A DNA stretch of 64,000 nucleotides from Arthrobacter sp. EM1 (GTDB lineage Bacteria > Actinomycetota > Actinomycetes > Actinomycetales > Micrococcaceae), in NCBI RefSeq assembly GCF_029964055.1, contig NZ_CP124836.1, positions 124,001 to 188,000 of the forward strand, in the 5' to 3' direction. The notes under the pieces are model-generated. The model had not been told where the DNA came from and searched no databases. It was given only the letters and a program-made list of their open reading frames with translations. How positions within the stretch are numbered: position 1 is the first letter of the stretch; each line of letters begins with the position of its first letter. Of the stretch, positions 42,355 to 51,424 are shown piece by piece. The position numbers and the translations under genes were made by a program.

Positions 42355-43035
42355 ATGAAAATTGCGGTACTGGGAACCGGAACGGTCGGACGGACGATCG
42401 CCGCGGCGCTCGCCAGCCACGGGCACCACGTCGTCGTCGGAACCCGCGACAGGGAGGAAACGCTGGCCCGGACGCAGCCGGACGCCATGGGCAATGCACC
42501 GTTCGCCCAGTGGCATGCCGCGAACTCCGGAATCGGCGTCGCCGCGTTCGCCGTCGCCGCGGCCGAAGCCGAGGTGGTCGTCAATGCCACGAACGGCGCA
42601 GGCTCGCTGGCGGCCCTGACGGCAGCGGGCGCCCGGAACCTCGACGGCAAGGTCATCATGGACATCGCCAACCCCCTGGATTTCTCGCAGGGCATGCCGC
42701 CGTCGCTGAACCCGGTCAACACCGACAGCCTCGGCGAGCAGATCCAGCGTTCCTTCCCGGACGCCCGGGTGGTCAAGACACTGAACACGATGACCGCGAG
42801 TGTAATGGTGGACCCGGCGAGTGTGGCCGGCGGCGACCACACGGTCTTCGTTTCCGGAAACGACGCGGCGGCCAAGGAGACCGTGGCAGTGCTGCTCAGG
42901 GGATTCGGCCACCGGGACATCATCGACCTGGGCGACATCACCACCGCCCGCGGCGCCGAAATGATCCTGCCGATCTGGCTGCGGCTCTGGGGGGCCTTCG
43001 GCAATGCGGACTTCAACTTCAAGATCGCACGCTAG
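42355..43035 (+). CDS. NAD(P)-binding oxidoreductase (F420-reductase-like)
   Basis: A 226-residue Rossmann protein with the cofactor motif MKIAVLGTGTVGRTIAAALA at the start, then VVNATNGAGSLAAL and VIMDIANPLDFSQG, resembling NADPH:F420 oxidoreductase-like and coenzyme-binding domain proteins. The C-terminal half (FPDARVVKTLNTMTASVMVD, then FVSGNDAAAKETVAVLLRGF) is the usual pattern. A GAGGA ribosome-binding site precedes the ATG. The reaction is unknown; since TetR sites precede it, it is likely to be induced by the TetR ligand, perhaps a reactive or toxic compound. Confidence 0.88.
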   Translation: MKIAVLGTGTVGRTIAAALASHGHHVVVGTRDREETLARTQPDAMGNAPFAQWHAANSGIGVAAFAVAAAEAEVVVNATNGAGSLAALTAAGARNLDGKVIMDIANPLDFSQGMPPSLNPVNTDSLGEQIQRSFPDARVVKTLNTMTASVMVDPASVAGGDHTVFVSGNDAAAKETVAVLLRGFGHRDIIDLGDITTARGAEMILPIWLRLWGAFGNADFNFKIAR

Positions 43036-43044
43036 AACCCGCCA

Positions 43045-43110
43045 CCCAACTGGCTCGCAGCAGCGGTCGTTTTGAGCGCCCAAAACGACCCCAGCTGCGA
43101 GTCAGTTGGG
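43045..43110. repeat. 66-bp near-perfect palindrome (second palindrome type)
   Basis: The two 30-base arms match at 27 of 30 positions around a 6-base loop (AGCGCC). Segments include CCCAACTG, CTCGCAGC and GGTCGTTTTG. It lies 10 bases after the stop of the NAD(P)-binding gene, where it can act as a terminator. It is unrelated to the GTCGCCGG family. Confidence 0.85.
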
Positions 43111-43257
43111 AAGGGTGGCTGGGTGGAGCCCCGGACACTATCCGAGACGGATTCCCCGCCGGTCGCGGCGCCGGGTAGCATCCAGTAGGAAGAAAGTAAC
43201 CGGGCTCACAGTATCCAGCGCAGTGTACGAGCCACGTCCTCTCGAAAGACTGTATCC

Positions 43258-46074
43258 ATGGCTGACACTGCAACTAATTCCGGCACCGATCTCGCGTCCG
43301 AACTGCGCGCGGATGTCCGCCGGGTTTCCACCCTCCTCGGCGAATCCCTGGTCCGCCAGCACGGCCCTGAGCTCCTGGTGCTCGTGGAACAGGTCCGCCT
43401 GCTAACCAAGGAGTCCAAGGAAGCCGCCCGCGGCGGCGCGGATGCCACCGGACCGTGGAGCTCCTACGACGTCGTCGCGCAGGTACGCGAACTGCTGGGC
43501 TCCCTGCCGCTGGAGCAGGCAACCGACCTGGTGCGGGCGTTCGCGTTCTACTTCCACCTCGCCAACGCCGCCGAACAGGTCCACCGGGTCCGCGGGCTGC
43601 GCACCCGGAAGGAAAAGGACGGCTGGCTGGCCAAGGCCGTCAGCGACATCGCCAGCCAGGCCGGGCCGGCGGTCCTGCAGGACGTCGTGAACGAACTCGA
43701 TGTGCGGCCCATCTTCACGGCCCACCCCACAGAGGCGTCCCGCCGGTCCGTGCTGGACAAGGTTCGCAGGCTCTCCGACATTCTGGCCGAGAGCACCACG
43801 GAAGGTACGTCCGGGCGCCGCCGCCAGGACCGTCAGCTCGCCGAAGTGATTGACCAGATGTGGCAAACGGACGAACTGCGCCAGGTCCGGCCGACCCCGG
43901 TGGACGAGGCCCGGAACGCGATCTACTACCTCACCGGCATCCTGGGGGACGCCCTGCCCGAGATGCTCTCGGACCTCTCGGAACTGCTCGGCGAGCACGG
44001 TGTCACCCTGCCCGCGGAGATGGCCCCCATCCGCTTCGGCTCCTGGATCGGCGGCGACCGGGACGGCAACCCCAATGTGACAGCAGCAGTCACCCGCGAA
44101 ATCCTGCAGATCCAGAACCAGCATGCCGTCCGGATCAGCATCGGCCTTATAGACGGCTTGATTTCGATCCTTTCCAACTCAACGGCCCTCGCGGGTGCGG
44201 ACCAGGAGTTGCTGGACTCGATCGATGCGGACCTGAAGAAGCTGCCGGGACTGGACCGCCGGGTCCTGGAACTTAATGCCCAGGAGCCGTACCGGTTAAA
44301 ACTCACCTGCATCAAAGCCAAACTGCTCAACACCGCCCGGCGTGTGGCGGCCGGGGCAGTGCATGAGCCCGGCCGCGACTACACCGCCACCGCGGAGCTG
44401 CTCGCCGAGCTGGCCCTGCTGGAGCGATCCCTGCGGAACCATCACGCGGCGCTGGCAGCGGACGGCTCCCTGGCCAGGGTGCGCCGGGCCATTGCCTCTT
44501 TTGGGCTGCACCTGGCTACCTTGGACATCCGGGAACACGCAGACCACCACCACGACGCCGTCGGCCAGCTGATGGACCGGCTCGGCGGCCCCGGCATCCG
44601 GTATGCGGAACTCAGCCGGGCCGAGCGCTTCGAGGTGCTGGGGTCCGAGCTTGCCTCCCGCCGCCCGCTTTCCGGCCACCCGATCAAGCTCGACGGCGTT
44701 GCGGATGGAACGTACGACGTCTTCCGTGAGATCCGGCGGGCCTTGCGCACCTACGGCCCCGACGTGATCGAGACCTACATCATTTCCATGACCCGAGGCG
44801 CTGACGATGTCCTGGCCGCGGCCGTGCTGGCCCGCGAAGCCGGCCTGGTCAACCTCTTCGGCGCGGCCCCCTATGCCAGGATCGGCTTTGCGCCGCTGCT
44901 CGAAACAGTGGAGGAACTGCGCTCCTCGGCTGAAATCGTGGACCGGTTGCTCTCCGACTCCTCCTACCGCGAGCTGGTCCGCCTGCGCGGTGACGTGCAG
45001 GAAATTATGCTCGGCTATTCGGACTCCAACAAGGAATCCGGCGTGATGACCAGCCAGTGGGAAATCCACAAGACCCAGCGCAAACTGCGCGATGTCGCCG
45101 CTAAGCATGGTGTGCGGGTGCGCTTGTTCCATGGCCGCGGCGGCTCTGTGGGCCGCGGCGGCGGGCCAACCTACGATGCCATCATGGCCCAGCCCAACGG
45201 GGTGCTCGAAGGTGAAATCAAGTTCACCGAGCAGGGCGAGGTCATTTCGGACAAGTACTCGCTGCCCGAACTCGCCCGCGAGAACCTGGAGCTCTCGCTC
45301 GCTGCAGTGATGCAGGGTTCAGCGCTGCACCGCACGCCGCGTACCTCGGAGGACCAGCGGGAACGCTACGGGCACGTTATGGAGACGATTTCGGACGCCG
45401 CGTTCGCCCGGTACCGGACCCTAATCGATGATCCGGATCTGCCGGCGTACTTTATGGCGTCGACCCCGGTGGAGCAGCTCGGTTCGCTGAACATCGGCTC
45501 GCGGCCGTCCAAACGACCTGATTCCGGTTCGGGACTGGAAGGCCTGCGGGCCATCCCCTGGGTGTTCGGCTGGACGCAGTCGCGGCAGATCGTTCCGGGC
45601 TGGTTTGGGGTCGGCTCCGGGCTCAAGGCAGCACGGGAGGCCGGCCACTCGGACCAGCTGGTGGAGATGATTGACGGCTGGCACTTCTTCCGCTCGGTCC
45701 TCTCCAACGTCGAGATGACGCTGGCCAAAACGGACATGGACATTGCCGGCTACTACGTCTCCACCCTGGTGCCTGCGGAACTGCACCACCTCTTCCGTGC
45801 CATCCTGGCCGAATATGAACTGACTGTCACCGAGATCCAGAACCTGACCGGCGAGGACCTGCTGCTCGACGCGCAGCCCACCCTAAAGCGCTCGCTGGAG
45901 ATCCGCGACCAGTACCTCGACCCGATCAGTTATCTGCAGGTGGAACTGCTGCGCAGGGTGCGTTCCGAAGCGGCAGGGGAGGGCATGCCCAACGGCGAGA
46001 TCGACGAGCGGCTCCAGCGAGCCATGCTCATCACGGTCAACGGCGTGGCGGCCGGCCTGCGCAACACCGGCTAG
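43258..46074 (+). CDS. ppc: Phosphoenolpyruvate carboxylase
   Basis: A 938-residue enzyme making oxaloacetate from PEP and bicarbonate, an anaplerotic step. The catalytic His motif [11 protein letters not shown] is at residues 153-163, the Lys/Arg region [15 protein letters not shown] near 262, and the Gly-rich signature [14 protein letters not shown] near residue 623. The C-terminus ends [14 protein letters not shown], the conserved last segment of the family. The length is typical. It is cytosolic. It sits alone between a palindrome and a small conserved ORF. Confidence 0.97.
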   Translation: MADTATNSGTDLASELRADVRRVSTLLGESLVRQHGPELLVLVEQVRLLTKESKEAARGGADATGPWSSYDVVAQVRELLGSLPLEQATDLVRAFAFYFHLANAAEQVHRVRGLRTRKEKDGWLAKAVSDIASQAGPAVLQDVVNELDVRPIFTAHPTEASRRSVLDKVRRLSDILAESTTEGTSGRRRQDRQLAEVIDQMWQTDELRQVRPTPVDEARNAIYYLTGILGDALPEMLSDLSELLGEHGVTLPAEMAPIRFGSWIGGDRDGNPNVTAAVTREILQIQNQHAVRISIGLIDGLISILSNSTALAGADQELLDSIDADLKKLPGLDRRVLELNAQEPYRLKLTCIKAKLLNTARRVAAGAVHEPGRDYTATAELLAELALLERSLRNHHAALAADGSLARVRRAIASFGLHLATLDIREHADHHHDAVGQLMDRLGGPGIRYAELSRAERFEVLGSELASRRPLSGHPIKLDGVADGTYDVFREIRRALRTYGPDVIETYIISMTRGADDVLAAAVLAREAGLVNLFGAAPYARIGFAPLLETVEELRSSAEIVDRLLSDSSYRELVRLRGDVQEIMLGYSDSNKESGVMTSQWEIHKTQRKLRDVAAKHGVRVRLFHGRGGSVGRGGGPTYDAIMAQPNGVLEGEIKFTEQGEVISDKYSLPELARENLELSLAAVMQGSALHRTPRTSEDQRERYGHVMETISDAAFARYRTLIDDPDLPAYFMASTPVEQLGSLNIGSRPSKRPDSGSGLEGLRAIPWVFGWTQSRQIVPGWFGVGSGLKAAREAGHSDQLVEMIDGWHFFRSVLSNVEMTLAKTDMDIAGYYVSTLVPAELHHLFRAILAEYELTVTEIQNLTGEDLLLDAQPTLKRSLEIRDQYLDPISYLQVELLRRVRSEAAGEGMPNGEIDERLQRAMLITVNGVAAGLRNTG

Positions 46075-46114
46075 GCCCGGCGGAGCCGGCAGCGCGTCCC
46101 GATAGGGTGGTGGT

Positions 46115-46420
46115 ATGCCGTCGTTCCAGACCAGATTGAAGATCACCGGACTCAAACCGGGCAAACCACCGGAGGCCGTGATGGCTGCGGCCGTGGAGGC
46201 ACTGCAGAGCCGGCACCACGTCGAAGCGAACGAGCTGGACCTGGCCGGAGGGGTCCCGCAGTTGAATCTGCGTTTCCTCGTTGAGCCCACTTCCTACGGC
46301 GGCGAGAACAGCCAGGCGCTGGAGTCGGCCGCGATGATGCGCGACGCCGTCGAGCGCGTTGCGGTGACCGGCAACCTGTTGGTCCTTCGCCGCAACCGCG
46401 GCCGCTGGGCGCCCGTCTAG
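46115..46420 (+). CDS. Small conserved-looking protein, unknown function
   Basis: A 101-residue protein beginning MPSFQTRLKITGLKPGKPPE, 40 bases behind ppc on the same strand. Third-codon GC bias and a clean start support it being a gene. It has a mostly alpha/beta composition (VMAAAVEALQSRHHVEANEL, then VPQLNLRFLVEPTSYGGENS). I do not recognise the family. It may be cotranscribed with ppc. Confidence 0.7.
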   Translation: MPSFQTRLKITGLKPGKPPEAVMAAAVEALQSRHHVEANELDLAGGVPQLNLRFLVEPTSYGGENSQALESAAMMRDAVERVAVTGNLLVLRRNRGRWAPV

Positions 46421-46435
46421 GCCCCGGGCGGCCGC

Positions 46436-47062
46436 TCAGAAGTCCAGTTCCTCCCCGGGGCTGTCCACCACAGGGGAGTTGTTGCCGCGCCGGAGCGTGA
46501 CAATAACGCCGACGACGGCGCCGATCAGGATCCCGAGGGCGACGCCGATGAGCGAACTCGCCCAGAACGGCAGTCCGGTGGCCGCGCCGGTGGCATAGCC
46601 GAGACCGACGGACCAGACGGCCGAGAGGATGCCGCCCAAAGCTGCGCAGAGGCTGAACCCGCGGGTGGAGACGTTGGCGATGCCGGCTGCGGCCGTCGTC
46701 GCGAGCCGTCCGCCGGGAATGAACCGGATTCCGATAATCGCGCCGTAGGTCGTGGACCGGCCGGCTTTGCCTGTCGCTCTGTGCACGGCCCGGTGAAAGC
46801 TGCGGCCCCACTGCCAGCGGTCCAGGACGTGGCTCAGGCGCCGCTTGAAGAGCTGGAATACCAGGATGTCGCCGAGCCAGGACGCCGCCGCCGCCAGGAG
46901 GATCAGCACGACGGCGTTGGCGCGGCCGACTGCGGAGAGCGCGCCGCCGGTGATGAGCAGCATTTCGGAGGGGACCGGGGGGAAAATCGCATCGCCCATA
47001 ACCAGGGGGATGATCCAGAAATAGATCGCGTCCCCCCAGTTGTCAGCGTTGCCGAAGTCCAT
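46436..47062 (-). CDS. DedA/VTT family membrane protein
   Basis: A 208-residue membrane protein with the DedA topology: re-entrant N-terminal helix (AIYFWIIPLVMGDAIFPPVP, then SEMLLITGGAL), two further helices and the motif IIGIRFIPGGRLATTAAAG, in which the FIPGGR segment is the family's conserved Arg-Gly loop. C-terminal helix and tail end EELDF. DedA proteins support lipid-carrier (undecaprenyl-phosphate) recycling and membrane homeostasis. The start is uncertain (ATG at 47062 or GTG at 47080). Confidence 0.88.
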   Translation of the reverse strand: MDFGNADNWGDAIYFWIIPLVMGDAIFPPVPSEMLLITGGALSAVGRANAVVLILLAAAASWLGDILVFQLFKRRLSHVLDRWQWGRSFHRAVHRATGKAGRSTTYGAIIGIRFIPGGRLATTAAAGIANVSTRGFSLCAALGGILSAVWSVGLGYATGAATGLPFWASSLIGVALGILIGAVVGVIVTLRRGNNSPVVDSPGEELDF

Positions 47063-47110
47063 GCGCACAAGGTATCGCACTTCGGCCCGGACGCCCGTTT
47101 ACCAGGCGGG

Positions 47111-47692
47111 TCAATGGGCGCCGGCCCGGCGTGCCACAGCCTCAAGTTCTGACCGGTATGCCGCCCATTGCTCCGCTGTGCGGGACGGCACGTTCGGGTC
47201 CTGCGGGCCGTTCCCTGCGGTGCCGTCGATTAGTTCGCGGAGGATGTCGGCGTGACCGGCATGGCGGGCGGTCTCAACACATATGTGAACCAGGATCTGA
47301 TGCAGGGTTACCCGGCGGCGCTCCGGAGTCCACCACGGCACGTCTCCGTGCGCATCGAGAGCGAGTGTCTCGATCGTGGCGTCGCTGTGGCGGCCCGAGA
47401 ACTCAAAGAACTCAATGATCTCGGCCCGGGTCTCGCCGTCGGCGGCCCACATGTCGGCGTCCGCAGGCGCATCGGCGCCGAGCCACGGCACAACTCGATT
47501 GCTGGGTCTGCCGAACACCTCCCCGAAGTACCCCAACTGCACGCTGCCGACATGCTTGATGAGTCCAAGCAGGTTTGTGCCGGTTGGAGTCAGCGGACGG
47601 CGGACGTCGTAGTCGCCCAGGCCGTCGAGTTTGGCGAGAAGGTCCGTGCGTCGAATTCGAAGGTATCCGTGCAAGTCAGATTTTTGGTCCAT
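47111..47692 (-). CDS. DinB-like (DUF664) protein
   Basis: A 193-residue four-helix-bundle protein. Helix 1 has DLHGYLRIRRTDLLAKLDGL and NLLGLIKHVGSVQLGYFGEV, where His supplies the first metal ligand. The later segment VTLHQILVHICVETARHAGH gives the remaining His residues. This is the DUF664/DinB pattern, found in mycothiol-dependent S-transferases and related metal enzymes. A detoxification role is possible but not demonstrated. Starts at 47692 (MDQKSDLHGY) or the GTG at 47701. Confidence 0.87.
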   Translation of the reverse strand: MDQKSDLHGYLRIRRTDLLAKLDGLGDYDVRRPLTPTGTNLLGLIKHVGSVQLGYFGEVFGRPSNRVVPWLGADAPADADMWAADGETRAEIIEFFEFSGRHSDATIETLALDAHGDVPWWTPERRRVTLHQILVHICVETARHAGHADILRELIDGTAGNGPQDPNVPSRTAEQWAAYRSELEAVARRAGAH

Positions 47693-47729
47693 ATGGATCA
47701 CTCTGCCTTACCGGCACCCCCCAAGCCGG

Positions 47730-48698
47730 CTAGCAGTCCTCGCTGAGCTCCAGTCCGCTGCGGTACTCCACCGGCTCCCCGGTGATTGGGTCCACGAACC
47801 GGATTCCGCGGGCGAGGAGCTGGAGCGGCTTCGAGTAGTCGTCCGGGGCTTTCGCCAGCAAATCCGGGTAGAAGGCGTCGTTGACTATTCCGAGGCCCAG
47901 CGAGGCCATGTGCACCCGGAGCTGGTGCGTTTTTCCCGAGTGCGGCTCCAGCCGGTACAGCGCACGGCGCAGGGCGGAGCTGGGAGGAGTGCCGGCGTCG
48001 GGCGCTTTCGGGGCGGGGCCGTCGAAGGTCCGCAGCCGCTCAATCCTGGTCTCGGCGTTGGGTTCGCCGTCGACTACTTCGGCGAGCAGGTAGCTGCGGG
48101 ACTTGGTCATCCGGTTCCGGACCACCACGGGGAATTCGACGGCGGGGTACCCGGGTGCAGGCTCGGCCGCAGACACACACTCGTATTCCTTCTGGACCTG
48201 GCGTTTCTCGAAGAGCACCTGGTACTTTCCCCGGGTCTGCGGGTTCGTGGAGAGCAGAAGGATGCCGGCAGTCATGCGGTCCAGCCGGTGCATGGGAATA
48301 AGATCCGGGAGGTTCAGCTGGTTCCGGAGCCGGACCAGCGCGGACTCCTGAATGTAGGTCCCGCCGGGGGTGGTGGGCAGGAAATGCGGTTTGTCCACCA
48401 CCAAAAGATGCTCGTCCTGATGCAGGATGCTTAGTTCCACCGGGATCCGGACTTCGGGCGGCAGGGTGCGGTAGTACCAGATGAACGTGTGGTTCCGCAG
48501 CGGGGTGGCCCGGTCCAGGGGGACGCCCTCCGCACCCACGATCTCGCCGGCGTCGAAACGGTCTTCAATGCCCTGTGGATCGATGTGGCCCCAGCGGTGC
48601 ATCATGTAGTCCATCGCGGTGTCCCACGGCCCCTCGTCCGGGAGGCGGAGCCGGGTGGCATTGACGCCGTCGCGCACGGGCAGGGGGGATTGCATCAC
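47730..48698 (-). CDS. RluA-family RNA pseudouridine synthase
   Basis: A 322-residue enzyme. The core motif is IPMHRLDRMTAGILLLSTNP, with the catalytic Asp in HRLDR. The region HLLVVDKPHFLPTTPGGTYI precedes it, and the final block is RLEPHSGKTHQLRVHMASLG. The family isomerises uridine in rRNA or tRNA. The N-terminal 75 residues lack an S4 domain and carry HRWGHIDPQGIEDRFDAGEI. The start is ATG at 48698 or the next at 48695. A palindromic repeat of the dispersed family lies 38 bases upstream. Confidence 0.92.
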   Translation of the reverse strand: MMQSPLPVRDGVNATRLRLPDEGPWDTAMDYMMHRWGHIDPQGIEDRFDAGEIVGAEGVPLDRATPLRNHTFIWYYRTLPPEVRIPVELSILHQDEHLLVVDKPHFLPTTPGGTYIQESALVRLRNQLNLPDLIPMHRLDRMTAGILLLSTNPQTRGKYQVLFEKRQVQKEYECVSAAEPAPGYPAVEFPVVVRNRMTKSRSYLLAEVVDGEPNAETRIERLRTFDGPAPKAPDAGTPPSSALRRALYRLEPHSGKTHQLRVHMASLGLGIVNDAFYPDLLAKAPDDYSKPLQLLARGIRFVDPITGEPVEYRSGLELSEDC

Positions 48699-48735
48699 CG
48701 GTCCATTCTACTTTGCCGGGGTTCGGGCCGGGCAC

Positions 48736-48801
48736 GAGGTCGCCGGAAGCGCCCGGGGTCGCCGTAAGCTTCCGGCGACCCCGGGAGCTTCCGGCGAACT
48801 C
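48736..48801. repeat. 66-bp palindrome (dispersed palindrome family, copy 4)
   Basis: The 33-base half-arms about a central AAGCTT match the reverse complement at 30 of 33 positions. Segments TCGCCGGAAGC and CCCGGGGTCGCC are shared with copy 1. It lies just upstream of the RluA-type gene start and before a gene-poor stretch. Confidence 0.85.
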
Positions 48802-49216
48802 GGCACACCGGCCCGCAGCCGATGATCGAAGACCCGGCCGCCGCGGCAACTTCGCCGAGGAACTCGGCGTCACCGTGACCCAGCTCGTGGGCAAATACCA
48901 CGACGGCGGACCGAGGCCCGGCGCCACTGCGGGCGGCGGGCGCAGGCACCGCCTCGTCGTCGCACTTCACCCGTCGCTCAGGACACCACCGACGGCATCA
49001 CCCAAAACCTCCTCAGCTAATGAGCAGGACAATGAACGACAAGCGGAACTTCGAAATCATCGTGCCGGGATGACTGTCCACGACTTCAGCGCCGGCAAGG
49101 ACTCCGCGGCTGCGGCAAGGGCCTGGGGCGGCTTCCTCGAGAAGGTCTGCCCCTAGCGGATCCGCGACGCGGGGCTGGCCTGCAGCGCGCCATCGTTTGA
49201 CCTCACCGGGGTCGGA
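48802..49216. other. Gene-poor stretch with possible coding relics
   Basis: No convincing gene is present. A plus-strand frame through 48713-49156 passes across the palindrome and gives disconnected stretches such as FAEELGVTVTQLVGKYHDGG and AARAWGGFLEKVCP. A 14-codon ORF MNDKRNFEIIVPG ends where another frame starts (ATGA at 49069). The minus strand shows a short HELGH-containing frame that reads into the palindrome. These look like fragments of lost genes or chance; none is supported by a ribosome-binding site or a known domain. Confidence 0.4.
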
Positions 49217-50722
49217 TCAGGCGAGGGCGGCGGCGGGCACGGCGCCAGGGCTGCGCCGCAACTGTGGGGAGGCCTCCAGCCGGTCCTGGGCTGCACGCAG
49301 CGCCGCCACAGCGGTTTCGAGCTGTTCCGGGGGCAGGGTGAACGGCACCCGAAGAAAGCTCTCGAACGCCCCACCCGTACCAAAACGCGGGCCGGCCGCG
49401 AGCCGGATGCCGAAGTCGGGGGCCACCACGGCAAGGGCGGTGCTGATCGGGGCCGGGAGGCGGCACCACACGGACAGCCCGCCGTCGGGCCGTTCGCTCT
49501 GCCAGCCCGGCAGGCGTCCTGCGATGAGGTCCAGCAGCGTGTCCCGGTTGCCGCGCAGTGAGGCCAGCCGTGCCGGGAGCGGCTCGGAGAGCGCGTTGAC
49601 CAAGTGGGCCGCCGCGAGCTGTTCCACAACCGGCCCGCCCAGATCCATGGTGGTACGCGCGGCGGCGAAGCGCTGGATCAGGGACTCGTCAGCGCGAATC
49701 CAGCCGGTCCGCAAACCGGCCCAGTGCGACTTGCTGAGGGAACCGATGGAGACGACGGCGGGGCTGAAAGCCGCCACCGGGGCAGTCTCGATTCCGTCCA
49801 GGTTCAGCGCCCGAAGCGTTTCATCGACCACAAGAACGGTGCCGGCGGCGGCAGCGGCGTGGACCAGCCTGCGGCGCTGGGAATCCGACATCAGCCGCCC
49901 GGTGGGGTTGTGGAAGTCCGGGACCACATAGGCCATCGCGGGCCACTGCTGCCTCAGCGCGGACTCGATCGCCGCCAGGTCCCACCCGGGCCGTCCAGCG
50001 GAAAACGGCGCGGAGTCCCTTCCCGGCTCGACGGCGGGCATGGCCACCGGTACCAGCCGGCAACCCGCGGCCCGGATGGCGTCGATCGCGTTGGGGTAGC
50101 TCGGATGCTCCACGAGGACCTTGTCAGACCGGCTGGCCAGGGTACTCAGCACCACGTTCAGGGCGTGCTGTGCCCCGGATGTCACGAGAATCTGCGCTGC
50201 AGTGGTGGGCACACCGGCCGCAGCGTAATGCCTGGCGATAGCTTCCCGCAGCGGCCTGACACCGAGGGCGTCGTACCCAAAGCCCGGCAGCAGCGCCGGA
50301 AGCTCGGTCAGGGCTGAGGCGAAGGCCCGGTGGACCACCTCGCCGCTGGCCGGCAGCGAGGCGTAGGCAAGGTCGAGAATCCCGTCCGGGACGGCCAGGC
50401 CCGGTGCGCCGCTGAGATTCGTCCCGCCGCCGCCGCCAACCTGGCTGGCCCGCGGGATGCACGTACGGCCGCGGCTGCCCTGCCCGCTGCTGAGGAAGCC
50501 CTGTTCGCGCAACACCGAGTAGGCGGCGGTAACGGTGGTCCGGCTGATCCCAAGTGTCGAGGCCAGCGCCCGTTCGCTGGGGAGGGCTATTTCGAGCGGC
50601 ACGCGGCCGTCAAGGACCAGGAGGCGTACGACGTCGGCGAGTTCCCGGTAGGCGGGGGCGGCACCAAGGTTCCAGTCGCCCAGCAAACGGGTCAGGGAGC
50701 TTGAATTCAGCGAACCGGACAT
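49217..50722 (-). CDS. MocR-type PLP-dependent transcriptional regulator (YczR-like)
   Basis: A 501-residue regulator. The N-terminal winged helix of the GntR type is at residues 20-90 (SERALASTLGISRTTVTAAY, then SVLREQGFLSSGQGSRGRT). A linker leads to an aminotransferase-I-like domain (115-490) whose PLP Lys lies in SIGSLSKSHWAGLRTGW near residue 330. Related residues include YDALGVRPLREAIARHY and VVPDFHNPTGRLMSDSQRR. The domain is used for sensing rather than transamination. It diverges from a YczE-type membrane gene, the typical YczR/YczE arrangement. Confidence 0.92.
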   Translation of the reverse strand: MSGSLNSSSLTRLLGDWNLGAAPAYRELADVVRLLVLDGRVPLEIALPSERALASTLGISRTTVTAAYSVLREQGFLSSGQGSRGRTCIPRASQVGGGGGTNLSGAPGLAVPDGILDLAYASLPASGEVVHRAFASALTELPALLPGFGYDALGVRPLREAIARHYAAAGVPTTAAQILVTSGAQHALNVVLSTLASRSDKVLVEHPSYPNAIDAIRAAGCRLVPVAMPAVEPGRDSAPFSAGRPGWDLAAIESALRQQWPAMAYVVPDFHNPTGRLMSDSQRRRLVHAAAAAGTVLVVDETLRALNLDGIETAPVAAFSPAVVSIGSLSKSHWAGLRTGWIRADESLIQRFAAARTTMDLGGPVVEQLAAAHLVNALSEPLPARLASLRGNRDTLLDLIAGRLPGWQSERPDGGLSVWCRLPAPISTALAVVAPDFGIRLAAGPRFGTGGAFESFLRVPFTLPPEQLETAVAALRAAQDRLEASPQLRRSPGAVPAAALA

Positions 50723-50724
50723 AG

Positions 50725-50763
50725 AGCCAGTATTTCAAACTGGCTCTGGATTGCAAGGCCAGT
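50725..50763. promoter_or_regulatory. MocR operator candidate with inverted and direct repeats
   Basis: AGCCAGT (50725-50731) and ACTGGCT (50739-50745) form a perfect inverted repeat with a 7-base spacer. GGCCAGT (50757-50763) repeats the first half directly 32 bases along. All lie in the 60-base divergent gap between the MocR gene and the membrane gene, so they probably bind the regulator. Confidence 0.6.
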
Positions 50764-50782
50764 TTTCCGGGAGGATGGCTCC

Positions 50783-51424
50783 ATGATGACGCGCAGGATC
50801 CTCCAGCTTCTAATCGGCCTCGCCATGTACGGCGTATCCTTGGCCATGTTCATCCGCGCCGGCCTTGGCTTGGACCCCTGGGATGTATTCCACCAGGGCC
50901 TGGCCCTGAAGACCGGGCTGAGCATCGGCACTGTGGTCATCATTGTCAGCTTTCTGGTGCTGCTCCTGTGGATTCCACTCCGGCAGTGGCCGGGCATCGG
51001 CACGCTGTGCAACGCCGTACTGGTGGGCGTCTTCGCGGACGTCGGGCTGGCGTTGATCCCGCAGATCAGCCACCTCGGCGGGCAGGCCGGAATGCTTGCC
51101 GGCGCCGTGCTGCTCAACGGCATCGCCTCGGCCTGCTATATCGGTGCCCGCTTCGGTCCCGGCGCCCGCGACGGCTTGATGACCGGCCTCGCCCGGCGGA
51201 CCGGATGGTCGGTGCGGACATCCCGGACCGGAATTGAAATCGTAGTTCTGGCCGCGGGCTGGCTGCTCGGCGGTTCCGTCGGCATCGGGACCGTGCTCTA
51301 CGCCCTGGCTATCGGTCCGCTGGTTCAACTGCTGCTGCCCCGGTTCACCGTGCCGGAGTTGACGGTGCCGGGCCCGCCGATGGTGGCGGCCGGGGCGGCG
51401 CCCCCGCATCCCGGGCGTAGCTAG
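50783..51424 (+). CDS. YczE-type integral membrane protein
   Basis: A 213-residue membrane protein with about six helices. It begins MMTRRILQLLIGLAMYGVSL, then MFIRAGLGLDPWDVFHQGLA, the recurrent family motif, and later LMTGLARRTGWSVRTSRTGI. The pattern is that of YczE/YyaS/YitT-type proteins, commonly found divergent from MocR regulators. Its function is not established; transport of a small metabolite, such as a vitamin-related or amino compound, is conceivable. Its stop overlaps that of the convergent DNA glycosylase (CTAG). Confidence 0.88.
   Translation: MMTRRILQLLIGLAMYGVSLAMFIRAGLGLDPWDVFHQGLALKTGLSIGTVVIIVSFLVLLLWIPLRQWPGIGTLCNAVLVGVFADVGLALIPQISHLGGQAGMLAGAVLLNGIASACYIGARFGPGARDGLMTGLARRTGWSVRTSRTGIEIVVLAAGWLLGGSVGIGTVLYALAIGPLVQLLLPRFTVPELTVPGPPMVAAGAAPPHPGRS

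Noticed and set aside
48695..48970. Minus-strand frame with HELGH, reminiscent of a zinc protease
   Set aside because: The frame is short, runs into the palindrome and has no other protease motif.
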